Positions 1 through 12,409 of a stretch of 64,000 nucleotides of DNA are shown piece by piece. The notes under the pieces were generated by a model, which saw nothing but the letters and a program-made list of their open reading frames with translations, was not told the DNA's origin and made no database searches. Numbering within the stretch: position 1 is the first letter of the stretch; each line of letters starts with the position of its first letter. The translations under genes were made by a program, and so were the position numbers. The DNA is taken from contig VTFK01000207.1 of assembly GCA_009617715.1 (NCBI GenBank), positions 434,001 through 498,000 on the forward strand, written 5' to 3'. This DNA is from Plectrocnemia conspersa (taxonomy: Eukaryota > Arthropoda > Insecta > Trichoptera > Polycentropodidae).

Positions 1-403
1 GTAATTTTAATAAACTTCAAGTAATTCAAAATAAAGCCATAAAAATAATTTATAATACACCGTTTTATACTAACCTAAAAAAAAACTCCACACCAAACAT
101 TTAATTCCTACCATTAAAGAATACTGTTATTATCAAACCGAAAAATACTATAAAAAAAAATCTCATGAGACCACGCAAACCCACTAATTTCAAGAATCGG
201 TGATTACGACAAAGCAAAACTTAAATTTAAATACAAACATAAAATGCCTAAGCACATATTGCTTTGATGCAGTTAAGCTCATCACAGTGTCATCAGTTTC
301 AGGTCTACAGGGCTAGGTTTATTTACCTTTGTATGTGTTTTATTTTGTATATTATGTATTTTGTATAATTTGTTTTTCTCATCTGCTTCATTCTTTTCCA
401 AAA

Positions 404-435
<32 letters not shown>

Positions 436-632
436 GTAAAAGGTTTTATGTATTTTTCCTTTAATTTAGTATATTCTCGTATAATTTATTATTCTTTTTA
501 TGTTATTGTATAACTTAACAATTTGTAAACAATGTAAATGGTTATGAACCAGTATTGTGCATTTAATATATCTGTATGCTATTTTACCTATGTCTATTTA
601 AGAAATAAACTTTTAAAAAAAAAAAAAAAAAA
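1..632 (+). mobile_element. 3' end of a Jockey-like non-LTR retrotransposon, cut by the window edge
   Basis: Frame 3 from base 15 reads LQVIQNKAIKIIYNTPFYTNL, the pattern found just downstream of the reverse transcriptase domain in Jockey/CR1-type ORF2 proteins (usually LQ.IQNKALRII.. .P). The frame stops at about base 103. A roughly 500-base 3' UTR follows, with a run of 26 T at 404-429, an AATAAA at 604-609 and an 18-base poly(A) tail at 615-632. The tail fixes the orientation and marks the insertion end. The 5' part lies outside the window. The short C-terminus suggests a dead copy. Confidence 0.8.
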
Positions 633-1639
633 CTTGTTTCTAGGTTAATTTAATAATTATTGTTGTTTGAAGTTGTGAATTTCGCACATTCCAACACACA
701 TTAACTATTAACATCTACGCGGGGCGCAACACTAAATTTTAATAAAGCACTATTTCGCAATATAAATTCCACTCTTGTCGTTTCTTTGTGCGCAAGAAAT
801 AGTGGGAGAAAAATAACGGTAGCAGCGTAATAATGGTGTGATGTAATTATAATTTCAAGATTGCGTCACTTGTGCTATAAATAAAATGATTGATTAACTT
901 AATAGCTAGTTTTTTGAAGTGTGTTAAAAATTTCATCTATGTATGTGTACATAAGTAGTTTTTTGAAATGCAAAAATACATTTATTTACTTAGATCTTAA
1001 AGATATAGTAATATTGAATAAAGGTCAGTAAATTATGTATAAAATTTTAAAAGATTTGCTATAACAAATCAACAATAACTAAAAAAATTAAATCTGCATA
1101 AAAAGATTTTGACATGTCTACAAATAGCTGTTTAAAATAATTGAAATATATAAAGTATAAGTTACAAAAAAATAAGCAAAATTAGGAAAAAATTATCATG
1201 ATATGAATAAATCAGTAATTATTGTTCTTAAAAAGTACATTATAAATTTATACATATGATAAAGACTTGAAAGCTTAGCTTTCTATTGATTTAATGTGCA
1301 CAATATAATCTATTATATCTGAGCATTTAAAATAAATCTTAATTTTTTTAATCAAATGTCTTGATATCAAATGATAACATTTTGCTATGCGGGACTCCGG
1401 TTAGTGTATTTTTTATTATTTAAACTGTTAAAGTTTAGTTGTTGAGGATGTTAAATCAGTCCGCCTTCATTGTAGCTACACGTCTTTGTTGGTAAATATT
1501 AACTTAAAATAATTTTTTTACATATGATATTTAGTTACTATTGATCGATACTAGTTCACAGTTATCTATAGAATCATATTGAATATGTAAAACACGTGTA
1601 AAAACATTCACATACACCCCACTTAAATTTGATTTCAAT
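633..1639. other. AT-rich intronic/intergenic DNA, nothing recognised
   Basis: Mostly A and T. One short GC-richer patch (about 700-850) follows the retrotransposon tail. No open frame, RNA gene or repeat that I can support. Confidence 0.5.
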
Positions 1640-2215
1640 CTTAAACGTAGTTCCAGTTCAAATATGAAAGGGACCGAAAGCTCTTCGGCACGGGGTTGGA
1701 ATCCCGCGGGTGAAATTTCCGAATCGTCCCTCACCTGCCCCCGGCGTAAATATATAATATAAACCCGGCCGTTAGCCGGGTAGTTGGTGTTAAGAAATCG
1801 CACTTAATAATTTTATTGCCATATAAGGGATCGTTGTAAATTGAGCCGTAGGTTAAGAGGGGGTGCCATAAACTCGGCGCCCCGAAGGTGAGAGCTTCTC
1901 CCTTACCAGCGGCTCTACGGATTAGCATATAGTTAATTGCCCCTTAACGTTTAACTACCGCTTAGTTTGGCTAAGATAAAATATAACCGAGCCCCGGCTG
2001 CTGGGGCCCTTCATCTTCGGCGGCCGCAAGGCTCTCCGCTTCCTTTTAGGGTTTAAATTAAACCTTTTAAAACATCATTGTACATTTATCGTCCATAAAG
2101 TGGATTATGCCAGTCCATAGTTTTGAACTCGGATGCAGGGGTCGCCAGCTTGCGGAAGGAGCTCGTTAAAAGTCGCGATGGTTTTTAGAGACGTACTTAC
2201 CTATCCACTTTCTCT
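1640..2215. other. GC-richer noncoding island with a compact hairpin
   Basis: Sharp rise in G+C against the surrounding AT-rich DNA. It contains a perfect 7-bp stem with a 5-nt loop (1763-1781, arms ACCCGGC and GCCGGGT), a GGGAC...GTCCC pair bounding 1670-1727 and a GC run near 1990-2030. Open frames of 65 and 90 codons on the minus strand resemble no protein family and overlap each other, so I read them as chance. Candidate conserved regulatory element; an untranslated exon cannot be excluded. Confidence 0.4.
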
Positions 2216-2238
2216 CTCCGTGTACATTTTTGTTATGG

Positions 2239-2270
2239 AATTGTTCTCTCTCTCTTTCTTTCTTTTTCTC
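2239..2270 (+). repeat. CT-rich pyrimidine tract
   Basis: A run of (CT)n/(TTTC)n repeats, almost entirely pyrimidine on the + strand. Simple-sequence DNA at the edge of the 1.6-2.2 kb island. Confidence 0.7.
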
Positions 2271-2289
2271 GATTCAAAACAATTTTTAT

Positions 2290-4850
2290 ATATTTAGCGT
2301 CGTAAAATTGTGCGCCGGAAACTATGAATTTTAGGGGTTGAAAGTTTTGATAGTTGAATAAATAAATTGCTCTATGGATTTAACTATCGTTAAATTAACA
2401 TAGCATCTATTTTTCATAGCTATTGGAAAATATGTAATTGTGTTACTGCTGTTTTACGATATAAGCAAAAACCAAAAAAGTTTCTAAAATATGATATTTT
2501 AACCGATTGGGCTAAAAATCTTTACGTACATAGCGTATTTGGAAATTAAATATACAACGCAAGTTTTTTTTGTTGGTTCAAAACACTACTACCTTGACTA
2601 GGAACTACAATACATAACATGCGCTTGTAGTATATTATAAAGTATATTTTACTTTTGTGCGAAGAGAGAAAATTCATTACAAATTTAATTAGGTTTATGG
2701 CAAAAACATGTGACGTTCATCACATCGGTATAAAAAAATAGGTTAGAGATCATTTAATGTTAAAGTACTTGAAAAAATGTAGGAAAAAATATATTTTACG
2801 TTAAACTAAAGAATTATGATTGTTTCCAGTTCCGTTGTTCATGAAACGGCAATCGAAATAAGATAATAGGCGCGCCACTAACATTAACTCATTGAATGTA
2901 TTAATTATTTAAAAAATAAATTTAGAAGTTTTAAAGCTACAAGGTTTTTAAAGTCTTAAAGTAAGCTGTTTTATTAAATTTTTTAGAGCAAATTTTTACT
3001 TTAGTTAATCGGCACGCAATTAAAATAGGTATCTATTCGAGAGTTAAGATATTGATACTCTCGAAAGTATACACTGTTGTATATATGTATATGTTTATAG
3101 GATCCTTTTGTCAATTAGTCACTATTAATATATTATGCTTTAATTAATTCCCTAGCAGATGTACATAAGACCTTTGCGTTTGCAATTATTATCTAATTGA
3201 ATTTTGCAACTATGTCGATGTTTTCTGTGAAAGGGAGGATTTGTATATATGTATTTGCTATAATATATAAATAAATAAGTGATCATATGTATGAGTATAT
3301 TTACCTATTGCATACATTGAATAAAAAAACTGGTATATTATCTATTTGTCTGTCTATATGTTTGTCACAAAGCTTTATATCCATGATGGGAAAAATTGAA
3401 CAATGTTGTTAAATTTATACAAATCTATGCTATATCCCATAATAATTTTATTTCAATCTACAGAGAAATTAAAAAAACTTTTATAAGAACGTAAACATTT
3501 TTATAATATACTAGACAAAAATATAAAATAATAATTGGCGGCTGTAAAAATATGCCGCAGAAACTTAATTTTATTTGGAATTAATTTTCGTCAGTACTTT
3601 ATCGAGAACGTTCACAAGTTACTTAAGACTCTTTATCTAAACCCTGGTTTAGCTAAGACGTCCAAATTTAGAATGTAACTGGATCGCTGAAAACGGCCGG
3701 ATTAAAAGACGCAAACTACGGGATCAATGCGTACAAACATCCTGACGCATAGAAAGAACACTTTTTTGCCTTATTTTTATTTAAACTATTATAAAAATAA
3801 CAATATTTTTTATCTGTGATTTGTATTATAATTTTCTTATAAATAATGCATTATATTTATATTTTCTTTCAATTTTAAGGCCAAAAATGTGTGACTTTTC
3901 AGCCAAAATATATGCTGGAAAGGCTAATAATAATTTATTTTATAAACAAATATGAATTACCATATATAAAAAAATGTATTTACCACTAATTGGTGGTCGA
4001 ATTGAAATGACAGGTCATGGAAATCGGAATGTCAAGTTCAATTACTGTATTTTTGTCTTAAAAGAGTAAACGGTTCAGATCACTCCAGTGATCGGTAACC
4101 AAGTCGTTAACTAAGGAATAGAAAGCAATAGCGCAGGGTAAATGGCATTATCTAATGCACATTCTTTCCAGACAAAGAGTAGTTTTTCTAGTACTTATAT
4201 GTGATTAATGTCTCGGGACGGATATGTTAATGGATCGTAATTTATTTATAATTATTAACGCAATTGTTTAGTCTTGAGATCTCTCCTTTGTTATTACCAT
4301 TGTTTTCAAGACGTGTTATTTCTCTTTTCGCTTGTTTAAATGATGATGGTCGAAATGGCAGTTAGAATAAAATAGTCTAAATTATAAAAAAATGTGTACG
4401 TGATTGAAATATCTACATATTAAAATGTGTACTTTCGTAATTTTAGTGATAAATAAAACAATAGTACTAATAAATTCCCAATTTTCTTTTAATCATACAT
4501 ACATATATATATTTTTTTAATTGAACTATGACTGCAGAGAAGCTAGGCAATCATTTTTAAAACGATTTTTATGTAAAATATTTTGAAAGGCTTATTTTTT
4601 TAAACTTGTTTTTTGATCAAATATTTAATAAACCAAAAATTTAGGAAATTATTTTAAATTTGATGACTTTTGATTTTTTGTATATAATAAAATAACCACG
4701 GTAAAATAATAACACATGCTTTATGCATTATTCTATTTTTATTTTTGTACCAAGAATAAAGATTTTTTTATCTTTATACCGTGAAGATTTACGCACATAT
4801 TTACAAATCTTCGATCGTATAAGCCGTTCCAAAATTAAAGGTACGACATC
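2290..4850. other. AT-rich stretch with two small palindromic patches
   Basis: Largely AT-rich. Two slightly GC-richer patches lie at about 3600-3765 and 4000-4170. The first holds CTAAACC-CT-GGTTTAG (perfect 7-bp arms). The second holds GATCACT-CC-AGTGATC (perfect 7-bp arms). Both could be dimeric factor sites. No gene or transposon recognised. Confidence 0.4.
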
Positions 4851-4859
4851 GCAAGAATA

Positions 4860-5160
4860 TGAGGTAAGAATGAAAAAAAGAAGCGAATGAACAGTGAAAT
4901 CCCGAGAGGATAATTTTGTCTCAATAGGCCTTCGAGATGAACGCGGTACCGTTGCGGAAAAAACGGATCTATCACTTCGAAAAGGAAAGAACTCCGGATT
5001 TCTTTTTACATCCGACCCTCGGGAGTTATGGTGCGCGTTTCTCTTTTTTTTTTTTTTTCTTTCGTGGATGTGAACAGAAAAAAAAAAGAAAAAAGCTCCC
5101 ACGCGAAACAAAAAGGCGTTCAGTCGTATAAACGTCGTCCGAGGGTGCCTTGATAATTTA
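4860..5160. other. GC-richer noncoding island with homopurine/homopyrimidine run
   Basis: Moderately GC-rich. At 5041-5095 a pyrimidine run (CTC then many T) is followed by an A/G run, which generates long Lys/Phe-rich open frames on both strands (4728-5111 minus, 4937-5131 plus). Those frames are low-complexity and I do not call them genes. Candidate conserved noncoding element. Confidence 0.35.
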
Positions 5161-5279
5161 TTAATATGTAAGATTACGTTGCTTTACGTTGGCTGCAGAA
5201 TGTTCTTTTTTTATTCAATGCTTTCGCAAATTAGTGCTGCGTACCTTGGTATTTATACATTTTTGTCGAAATAAACCCT

Positions 5280-5400
5280 GCGATGATATCGAGTCACTTT
5301 GGCTCGTGTTTATAACGCGATTACTAAGGAATATTGGGCTCATAAATAATTTACGATTCTGCATTGAGGGCCGACCCAATCTCCGTTGTTTAATATATAG
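5280..5400. other. Short GC-richer noncoding patch
   Basis: About 120 bases with CpG-containing sequence (GCGATGATATCGAGTC, AACGCGATTACTAAGG) in AT-rich surroundings. It lies 390 bases upstream of the first recursive-splice-like site. Not coding as far as I can see. Confidence 0.3.
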
Positions 5401-5763
5401 TTTATGATGTCTTAATGAACATATGATACTTCTGTAATGTAAATAAATAATACTGATTAAAGTTGATGTCTAATATAAATTATAATTTACACAAATGTGT
5501 TAATGATAGCATAATTTTAGTATATATTTGCTTCGCAAATCGTTGGAATATATATTCATGAATTCATACTGGACGCATAAATTATTCTATCACTGTATCA
5601 TTTAAAATCAATTATAAACTGTTTTATGTGACATAAAATGATTTTATACGGTATTCTGAGAAAAAAACGTTTAGTGTCTCGAAATATAGATGAATTTATA
5701 TTATATAATGTTACGTGTTTGTCGTAAGATTTTTATTACAATACAATATTTTAATATTTAATG

Positions 5764-5797
5764 ACTAATGATTAATTTTATATTGTTTCAGGTGAGT
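5764..5797 (+). other. Candidate recursive splice site A (3'SS joined to 5'SS)
   Basis: TTGTTTCAG ends at 5791 and is followed with no intervening exon by GTGAGT (5792-5797). A branchpoint-like CTAATGA lies at 5764-5770, and a T-rich tract leads to the CAG. The core TTGTTTCAGGTGAGTTT is identical at sites B and C. In Drosophila, CAG/GTAAGT-type ratchet points regenerate a 5' splice site after each step of removing a very long intron. The sequence implies a + strand host transcript. Function is inferred from the motif only. Confidence 0.7.
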
Positions 5798-6184
5798 TTT
5801 TTAACTACTTTTATCCGATCTCAATGAATTAAAAAAGGTATTTATATATAAAAATGCATAAATTAGTTATAAATGATTCGTTTAAAGCATTTGTATAGAA
5901 GTGTTCAGTAAACAATTATCTATGATATAAAATATGATAGTTTACTGATATGCAAACCGGCAATCAAATTAAACCAACAATAATATGAAATAGTGTAATT
6001 TTTCCAATGTTTATATAAGATTCAATACGTAAATTGTGTATATTAAGCGAACCAAACGTATTTGTTTGTATGTAAAAAAATCATTGCTCCTTTGACGATT
6101 TCAATCGAATATTATTTCAGCACTTGAGCAAATCGAATAAAATAACAAACGGGTATTATTATTATTATTATGCTCCGATTTTAT

Positions 6185-6470
6185 TTTTATTACATATTAT
6201 AATATATAATTTTCCCCGTAGACGAGAGTGGGGTCGTTTGTTATTTTGGTCACAGTTTTCCGCAGTGTTTACCGTTAGTACTGTGGAAATTCGCTTAAAT
6301 TGTACACACGGAACACCGGACGGATGCTGGAAAATTCTGGACCGGGCCTCGACATTTCGTCGAGATTTATTTAACGGTTTGTATTTTGTACCCTTTGATG
6401 GGACGTGCTCGACTAATGGTCGTCTAAAAACGATTTTGTCGCAGGACTATTATTTTTACTTGTTTTGTAT
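6185..6470. other. GC-richer noncoding island after a (TAT)n run
   Basis: A short ATT trinucleotide run (6154-6172) precedes a GC-richer block that contains TCGACATTTCGTCGA, a near-palindrome at about 6349-6363. A 116-codon frame spans it on the + strand (6124-6474), but the product resembles nothing known and begins in the simple repeat (six Tyr). I treat it as noncoding. TTTCAG at 6115-6120 could serve as a 3' splice site, so an exon is the alternative. Confidence 0.35.
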
Positions 6471-7129
6471 ATAGACAAGTTTAAATGTCCTTTCTGTACT
6501 TACATTTTAGGGTTTTATAAAGCATTGGTTACATATTTAAGGTTTAGGATTATAGCTTTACATTAAGATTTGTGAGCTTACAAATTTTGCTGACCACTTT
6601 TCATTGGCAATAAAATTCTTTCTTACAAATATGTATTGAGAATTTATATTATCACTAATGTTTATGTACATAAACCTTTAAAAAGTGAGTTATATAATAA
6701 AGTGACCTTTAGTTTATTTGAAATAAATATACATGTACACAATGCATTATATTTGTTTTTTTAATTAAGAAGGTATTGTTAAGGATTTTATTTAACCAAA
6801 ATGCCTGACAGTTATTCGAAAAGAAAAACATTTCATTACAGTCGCAATGAAACATTATTTTTTTTCATTTGCGCCAAACATTAAAATAATGGATTTATAG
6901 TTGTCCTGATAAATCGCTCTTGAACGATACACTCACGTGAAATTTAATGATAGAAGTTTAGCTGAATGACAGGATGGTAGGAATATATTTGATATATGAA
7001 ACACTATTAAAAATACTAAATTAGCTTTCGAGTAAATTATTATTTACTCTTTATACGTTATATCTATTTATCGGTATTATTGTAATTTAACGTATTTATT
7101 AAATTTTTTTGTAATATTTGTTTTCGTTT

Positions 7130-7665
7130 AGCCCATTGAAATTAGAGTATTTATTTATTTTTTGTCGCTCAAAAGATTAATTTCGTGAGCGTTTCACCAA
7201 CCACGTTTTTTCATTAAACGTCCCGAAAACTAATTATTGTCAACTTTGCAAAGTTACGATTATTAGATATTTTTTTTACAGTCCTTTTCCAATAAACGTC
7301 TGCGATTGTTTCTGTTCTTCGGGGGAAAAGTTTATACTTTATAGTATTGAGCTCGACTTTGGCGCCGCCGGAGAAATTTTATTAACGAGTAATTACAGTC
7401 AAGATTCTGCGATGAGATCGGTCGAGATGCAAACAAAAAAAGTCCATGGACCCTCACTTTCCATTCTTTCGTAATTAAGAGGAGAGGCTGTGGAAAATCC
7501 GCGAGAGCCGGTCCGAGAGAAATACAGATGTACATTAATTATCCCATCCCGACTGTACCACCTGACTCCCATCCCCGAGCGACGAAACTTCCCTTTTTGC
7601 GCCCAAGACAAAAAAAAGCGAGAAGAGTAGAAGCGAATACTCAACTTATTCTTATATAAACACGC
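7130..7665. other. GC-richer noncoding island
   Basis: Several hundred bases of higher G+C (best between 7290 and 7640) with overlapping short minus-strand frames that match no family. Candidate conserved element. No splice or promoter signal that I can defend. Confidence 0.35.
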
Positions 7666-8528
7666 CGCTTTTTGAAGCAAAGTTTTTTTTGTAAAATATT
7701 TATTTAATTTCGGTTCACAAAAGTGGTTGGTTTTTATCTGTTTTTATTCTCGTATTGCGTGTTTGTGTGGTAATATGGTAATTAAGTACCGCTACAAGCG
7801 AGGTATTATAAGTTTCTAAAATTTGTAATAGATTGTCATAATTAAGATAAGTTGGAGTTTAATATTAGTTAATATTCGATAGCGACTCTAGCACGCGATT
7901 TTTTTGGTGAAATATATCTTACATAAATTATGTTTATCAAAAATATGAAATAATAACAAATTCTTTAAAAAGCTGTTTATTTTTAAAATGCTTCATAATT
8001 TTTATAGTTAGAAATAACAAGTTATTATTTTCGATCGCGATATAATATTTGCTTTAATTGAGATATAAATCTAATATCTTCCTTTAACCTTTACTCGAAT
8101 TGATATACAGCAATGTACGATTTTCAACATTTAATATAGAAAGTTTGTGTTTTTTTGTTTATTATAATAATTACTTTAAAGTTAAAAGCTATTCTAATAT
8201 AAACTGTTTTCATTTTCCTAGCATTTCAAAAACTTTAATAACTAGAAATAATGATATTCAGTGAATTACAATTATTCATAAATACTTATAAATAAATATT
8301 CAGGTAATAATAAAAAAAACATTTTTTAATTACCATTTAAAATTTGTTTTTTTAATGATTTTAATAAAGCTTTATATGAAGTTAATACAGAATAGTAAAA
8401 GTAGTAGAATAGTAAAAATAGTAGATATATTAAATATTAGTTAAAAACAAAAAAAAAACTTTTAACTTAAGTTGTAAATTTTATTCTGTAATTTATAGTT
8501 AGTTTTTAAGATCAATTTACATCTGCAA

Positions 8529-10783
8529 TTTAAACTATAAATAAATATCACCTTCTCAGATTATAGACTTGCAGAACTAAAGGTTAGAGAAACAGGCCAA
8601 ATGTTAGCCTACACTTACTCATTAAAGTATCACTACTCACATTTTGCAACATTATTGAGACAATTTATTACAATTTATGGAAAAAGGTAATATTTTCGTT
8701 TTAAAATAATTATTAATGGCTAAATATACGCATGTATATTAAAGTATTTTGTTCTTAGAAATCTGTCAAATATATATTAATTTGCCATATTTATTTCAAA
8801 TAGTGTTAACCTGTGGCATTAGTCACTATAGCGACCACATGAACAACGAAAAGATAAATCTCACACTTTCTAAATATCATTCTGTGTACTAAAGTTAGGG
8901 ATCTTGCACATTAAACAGTACGGATTTATAGTTAAATATATACTTGAAAGTAGTAACCAACAAAGAAAAGGCGTGATGGAACTGTATATAATTGTATTAC
9001 CGTCAAAGATTTATATTGAACCTACGTATATAATGGCCAATCGAAAAATAAATAGAAGCGGTTTGTTAGTAGTAAAATTAGTCGTAGAGGTAGGGTAACG
9101 GTTTCGCGACGTCCTTTTACAAGTTGATGCCAAACTGTTTGCGACGACTTCAATAAGGGACAGTGTTTTTTGAGAGTTGGGTCGGAAGAAGCATCATACC
9201 AGGATCGTCCGTTGGCGTCAGCTCAAAATCTTACTCTAAAGTCAATGGGCAGTATTTGTTAGCTGTCCAATTTAGCAGCGTAGTGTTCCATAAGTAGTAG
9301 CAAGATTAACTGACCGAGGTCGGCCGACGAAAGTTTACTCGCCGGCCGACTGGTTAATAATATGTATGGTAATTAATATTGCGCAATATCGTCCTGCTTC
9401 TCAGACAGTCGTCAAATTTATATTTTAATGTTCAAGGCTTTCTGATGCGTTTGTTTCTCTTAAATTGTGCAATATTTTACATCCCAGATTTTATATCCCA
9501 GGTCATATATTTTTTTTGCTTGAAATTGTCGTTTGAAACTAGCTTATTTAATTCATCCAGAAAGACATTAACGTTTTATCGCTCTGTTTCTTCAAGCTCC
9601 CCTATTTATTGGTTGCACTTGACTAGTTGATCTGGTTGATTAAATATGATAGAATGTCACATCGCATTGTTTCAACAATACCATCAGAGAGATTTGGTTA
9701 CTACAAAATACCAGCTTTAATAGGAAATATTGCAAAGATCACAGAATAGCACATTCCTTTCAAAGATGTTACCTAGCCATTATTATCGTAAATAAAAATA
9801 ACTCTTTGAATTAGAATAGCTTTTAAGAAAAAATTGTACCTATCAAATCCTTTGTCCTCAAAAGCTCTAATACAAGTTTATTTATAGATTTATTCTGAAA
9901 TTGATCCTTTTAAAATTTCATTATTTAAGGGTTAAGAAATCATATTTAATATGAAATATTTTACTCTTATTGTTAAGTCTTTTCTTAATATATTTACCGT
10001 TTTCTACAATATGAACTGTAACATTGCATTTAATTTATTTACAAGCTTCCCCGTGATGCAATAGGATAAAGACACAACTGTAGCCATTTTGGTCTGGCGG
10101 ACGTGTAATTAGTTTTCTTCTTGTCCGCATTCTGCATTTGCCCAACAACATACGAAACCTAACTCCCAAGTTGCATATAAAGCCTCCGCTAAGTAACGTA
10201 ATGAGGTAACAAAAGTTTTTACTAAGCATTCATTCCCAAAGCTTTGCTCAAGTCTGCCCTCGCTTGTTTCACTTTTGACCGCCGCTAGAGAGTTATGGCT
10301 TTTGGGCTGGCAAATATTTATAAATAAGTAATTTTGCAATTTAAAGCCAACATTACAGATTCTATTTAGAATTAAGACAAAGTTTTTTATCTGATTGTGT
10401 TCTAACCATATATGAATATTGAACGAGTTCATATCAAGACATATTGGGACATATTTATATTTGGTATGCTTTTCTTAACATGAAATGATTGCAGAAGTGC
10501 TTAAGTAAACCCAAAAACCCATGACCATTTTTATTATTATGAGTTGTAAATATCTATCATTGAAGTTTTGCAGTCATTTAAGGCGTTCTCCCTCACCCTT
10601 ATTTAGGTAATTTTTCTCGTGTCAAAATGCGAGTAGAAGTACTCTAATGAGTAAGTGTAGGCTAACATTTGACCCGTTTTTCTAGCCGTAAGTGCTGCAA
10701 CCGCTCGTTTCACATCGCGATATCCATTTTGACGCCGAACCAAGTATATAATCAGAGAGGGTGATATTTATTCATAGTTGAAA
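8529..10783. mobile_element. Unclassified 2.25-kb element bounded by long inverted repeats
   Basis: The left segment (about 8529-8655) and the reverse complement of the right segment (about 10620-10783) align well. Both contain AATAAATATCACC, then GATTATA.ACTT, then a run shared exactly: GTTAGCCTACACTTACTCAT. The right arm has about 45 extra bases in the middle. The ends therefore form imperfect inverted repeats of about 125 bp or more, as in a DNA transposon or foldback element. The interior has only short frames (8904-9098, 9379-9630, 10109-10432) that I cannot assign to a transposase. Exact termini and target duplication are unclear. Confidence 0.6.
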
Positions 10784-11015
10784 ATTTTCACACGACATTG
10801 TGTAGTGTATGTGTGCAAACTACTTACTTTCGCGATAGAAAATAGCTCGACGATGTGGTACTTTGTGTCGGTAATGACTGTATTATGGACCCGGCGATTC
10901 GTTAACTTTATAACGCGTGCTTATGAAGTTGTTAAAGTCAAATCGGAAAAGTAGGAAATTTTATTCGGAAAACACTAGCGGCGGTTCGTTACGTTGTTCT
11001 TTATTGAAAATAACG
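10784..11015. other. GC-richer noncoding patch abutting the inverted-repeat element
   Basis: CpG-containing sequence such as CCGGCGATTCGTTAAC and ATAACGCGTGC continues beyond the right inverted repeat for about 230 bases. It may be host DNA or part of the element. Confidence 0.3.
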
Positions 11016-11520
11016 ATGGATGAAAAAATAATAAAGTATATAACGAAATGACGTAAATGGTGACGCATTAAAGTCTGTAATTGAATAAATAGAGCTGATT
11101 TAATATTTATCAAATATATTGGATAATATGAAACTTTGTTTCACAGTTTATAATTGATAAATATCAAAATTCTGTGTATTTAAAATAAAAAGTTCAAATA
11201 ATATACACCCAAGAACTGCTTTGCTAAATATATTTTTTTTAAATAGATAGGCCTTTTACAGACTAAACGCAGTCCAAATTCTTCAATTATATTTTGGCTG
11301 TTAAGCATAGCTTTGTTTATATAAAAATTATATATAATTTTTGCAGCTAGATGTAGCAATGTATACCAAATATTTTAGCGATTTAGTTTAAATTATCTTA
11401 TATACATCATTAGTTTTTTTATTTATGTAATTGATTTTTAAGACAAATATAATAAATAAATTTAGTATGATATTTTAGATTAATAAAATTTATAATAAAT
11501 AAACGATCTCTTATCTCAAG
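11016..11520. other. AT-rich stretch, nothing recognised
   Basis: Low-complexity AT-rich DNA with scattered A and T runs. Confidence 0.4.
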
Positions 11521-11529
11521 ATTGATGGT

Positions 11530-12240
11530 ACTATTCCTCTTCTTGATGACGTCACGCGCAATCGGTCTGGTATACTAGTAGGTGTTGCTAAACGCCGCAC
11601 ATGTTCGAAATTGTAAGAACAATCATACCAAGTAAACGCTTCAACCCCTAATCTTATCGTCCGTGGAAGTTAACCCTACGACCGGGCTGTGATAAACAAT
11701 TTGCCCAAACAATAACGCCAAGCGAAGACGACGAGACAACAAAGTTTGATCTCAATTTTGCTCTAAGTTCAAACAACACGCTCAATGCTCCAAAATTGGG
11801 CATAAACATACACATACACACACGTGTCGCTGGCATAATTTTGTTGTCTGAACCTGGATATACAATAGTATGTAGTTAGATAGGCATAGACCCGTTGTTC
11901 TAAACATACTCGCGAGTTCATTGTGGTGACGACAAAATACGTCGGCACGGTTTCCAAAGCCCGGACCCTATGTAAGCCTGGCTTACGGGGGTCCTGGCGT
12001 TCAGGGACCCCTGGCTGCCGAACCGCACGAACTGCGGTCCATTTGTGACAGGCCATGCAAATTAAGGCGTCACTATTGCACAGACGCTGATACGTCTGTT
12101 CTGGATACGGGCAATTGACCTAATTGACTTTACGAGGAGGATACCGTTTATTAATACCAGTTATCTTCACGGTATTAACCACGATATTTATTAGATTAGG
12201 TGCGTTTAATCCACACTACACGGCGCCTGGGATTTCTTAA
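11530..12240. other. Large GC-richer noncoding island with two adjacent hairpins
   Basis: About 700 bases of balanced composition. Its centre has two consecutive hairpins: GTAAGC-CTG-GCTTAC (11972-11986) and GGGGTCC...GGACCCC (arms 11988-11994 and 12005-12011, ten bases apart, with a possible further TG/CA pair inside). TACCGTTTATTAATACC and GGTATTAACC near 12143-12180 contain TAAT-core homeodomain-like sites. Minus frames of 60 and 95 codons are not recognisable proteins. Candidate conserved regulatory element. Confidence 0.4.
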
Positions 12241-12409
12241 GTAAAAATCATCAATAAAATTATCAATTTCTATCACTATCAATAATAAGAAACATAAATA
12301 TTACACTAAATAACTTTAACAGTTAAAAATTTGGTTAGTTTAAAGCGATTTCTAAACATAGTTTTTTTTTAATTTATTCCTATTTTTAAATATATTTATA
12401 TATCTAACG

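Noticed and set aside
1731..1745. GGGGCAG/GTGAGG on the minus strand as a recursive splice site.
   Set aside because: No pyrimidine tract precedes it and it opposes the strand of the three strong sites.
2186..2205. GGATAG/GTAAGT on the minus strand, a perfect donor.
   Set aside because: GTAAGT is expected several times by chance in 64 kb; no coding frame or acceptor upstream on that strand supports an exon.
2231..2253. TGTTATGGAATTGTTCTCTC resembles mature miR-281.
   Set aside because: It differs inside the seed, and no complementary arm lies within a hairpin distance on either side, so there is no precursor. The match comes from a CT-rich tract.
4728..5131. Lys- and Phe-rich frames on both strands (127 and 64 codons).
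   Set aside because: Produced by adjacent poly-T and poly-A/G runs; no domain, signal or homology.
6124..6474. 116-codon + frame as a host exon.
   Set aside because: Begins in an ATT repeat (Tyr run), has no recognisable domain and ends without a donor in frame.
8296..8308. ATTCAG/GTAATA on + as another recursive site.
   Set aside because: No pyrimidine tract and a poor donor; it lies just beside the inverted-repeat element.
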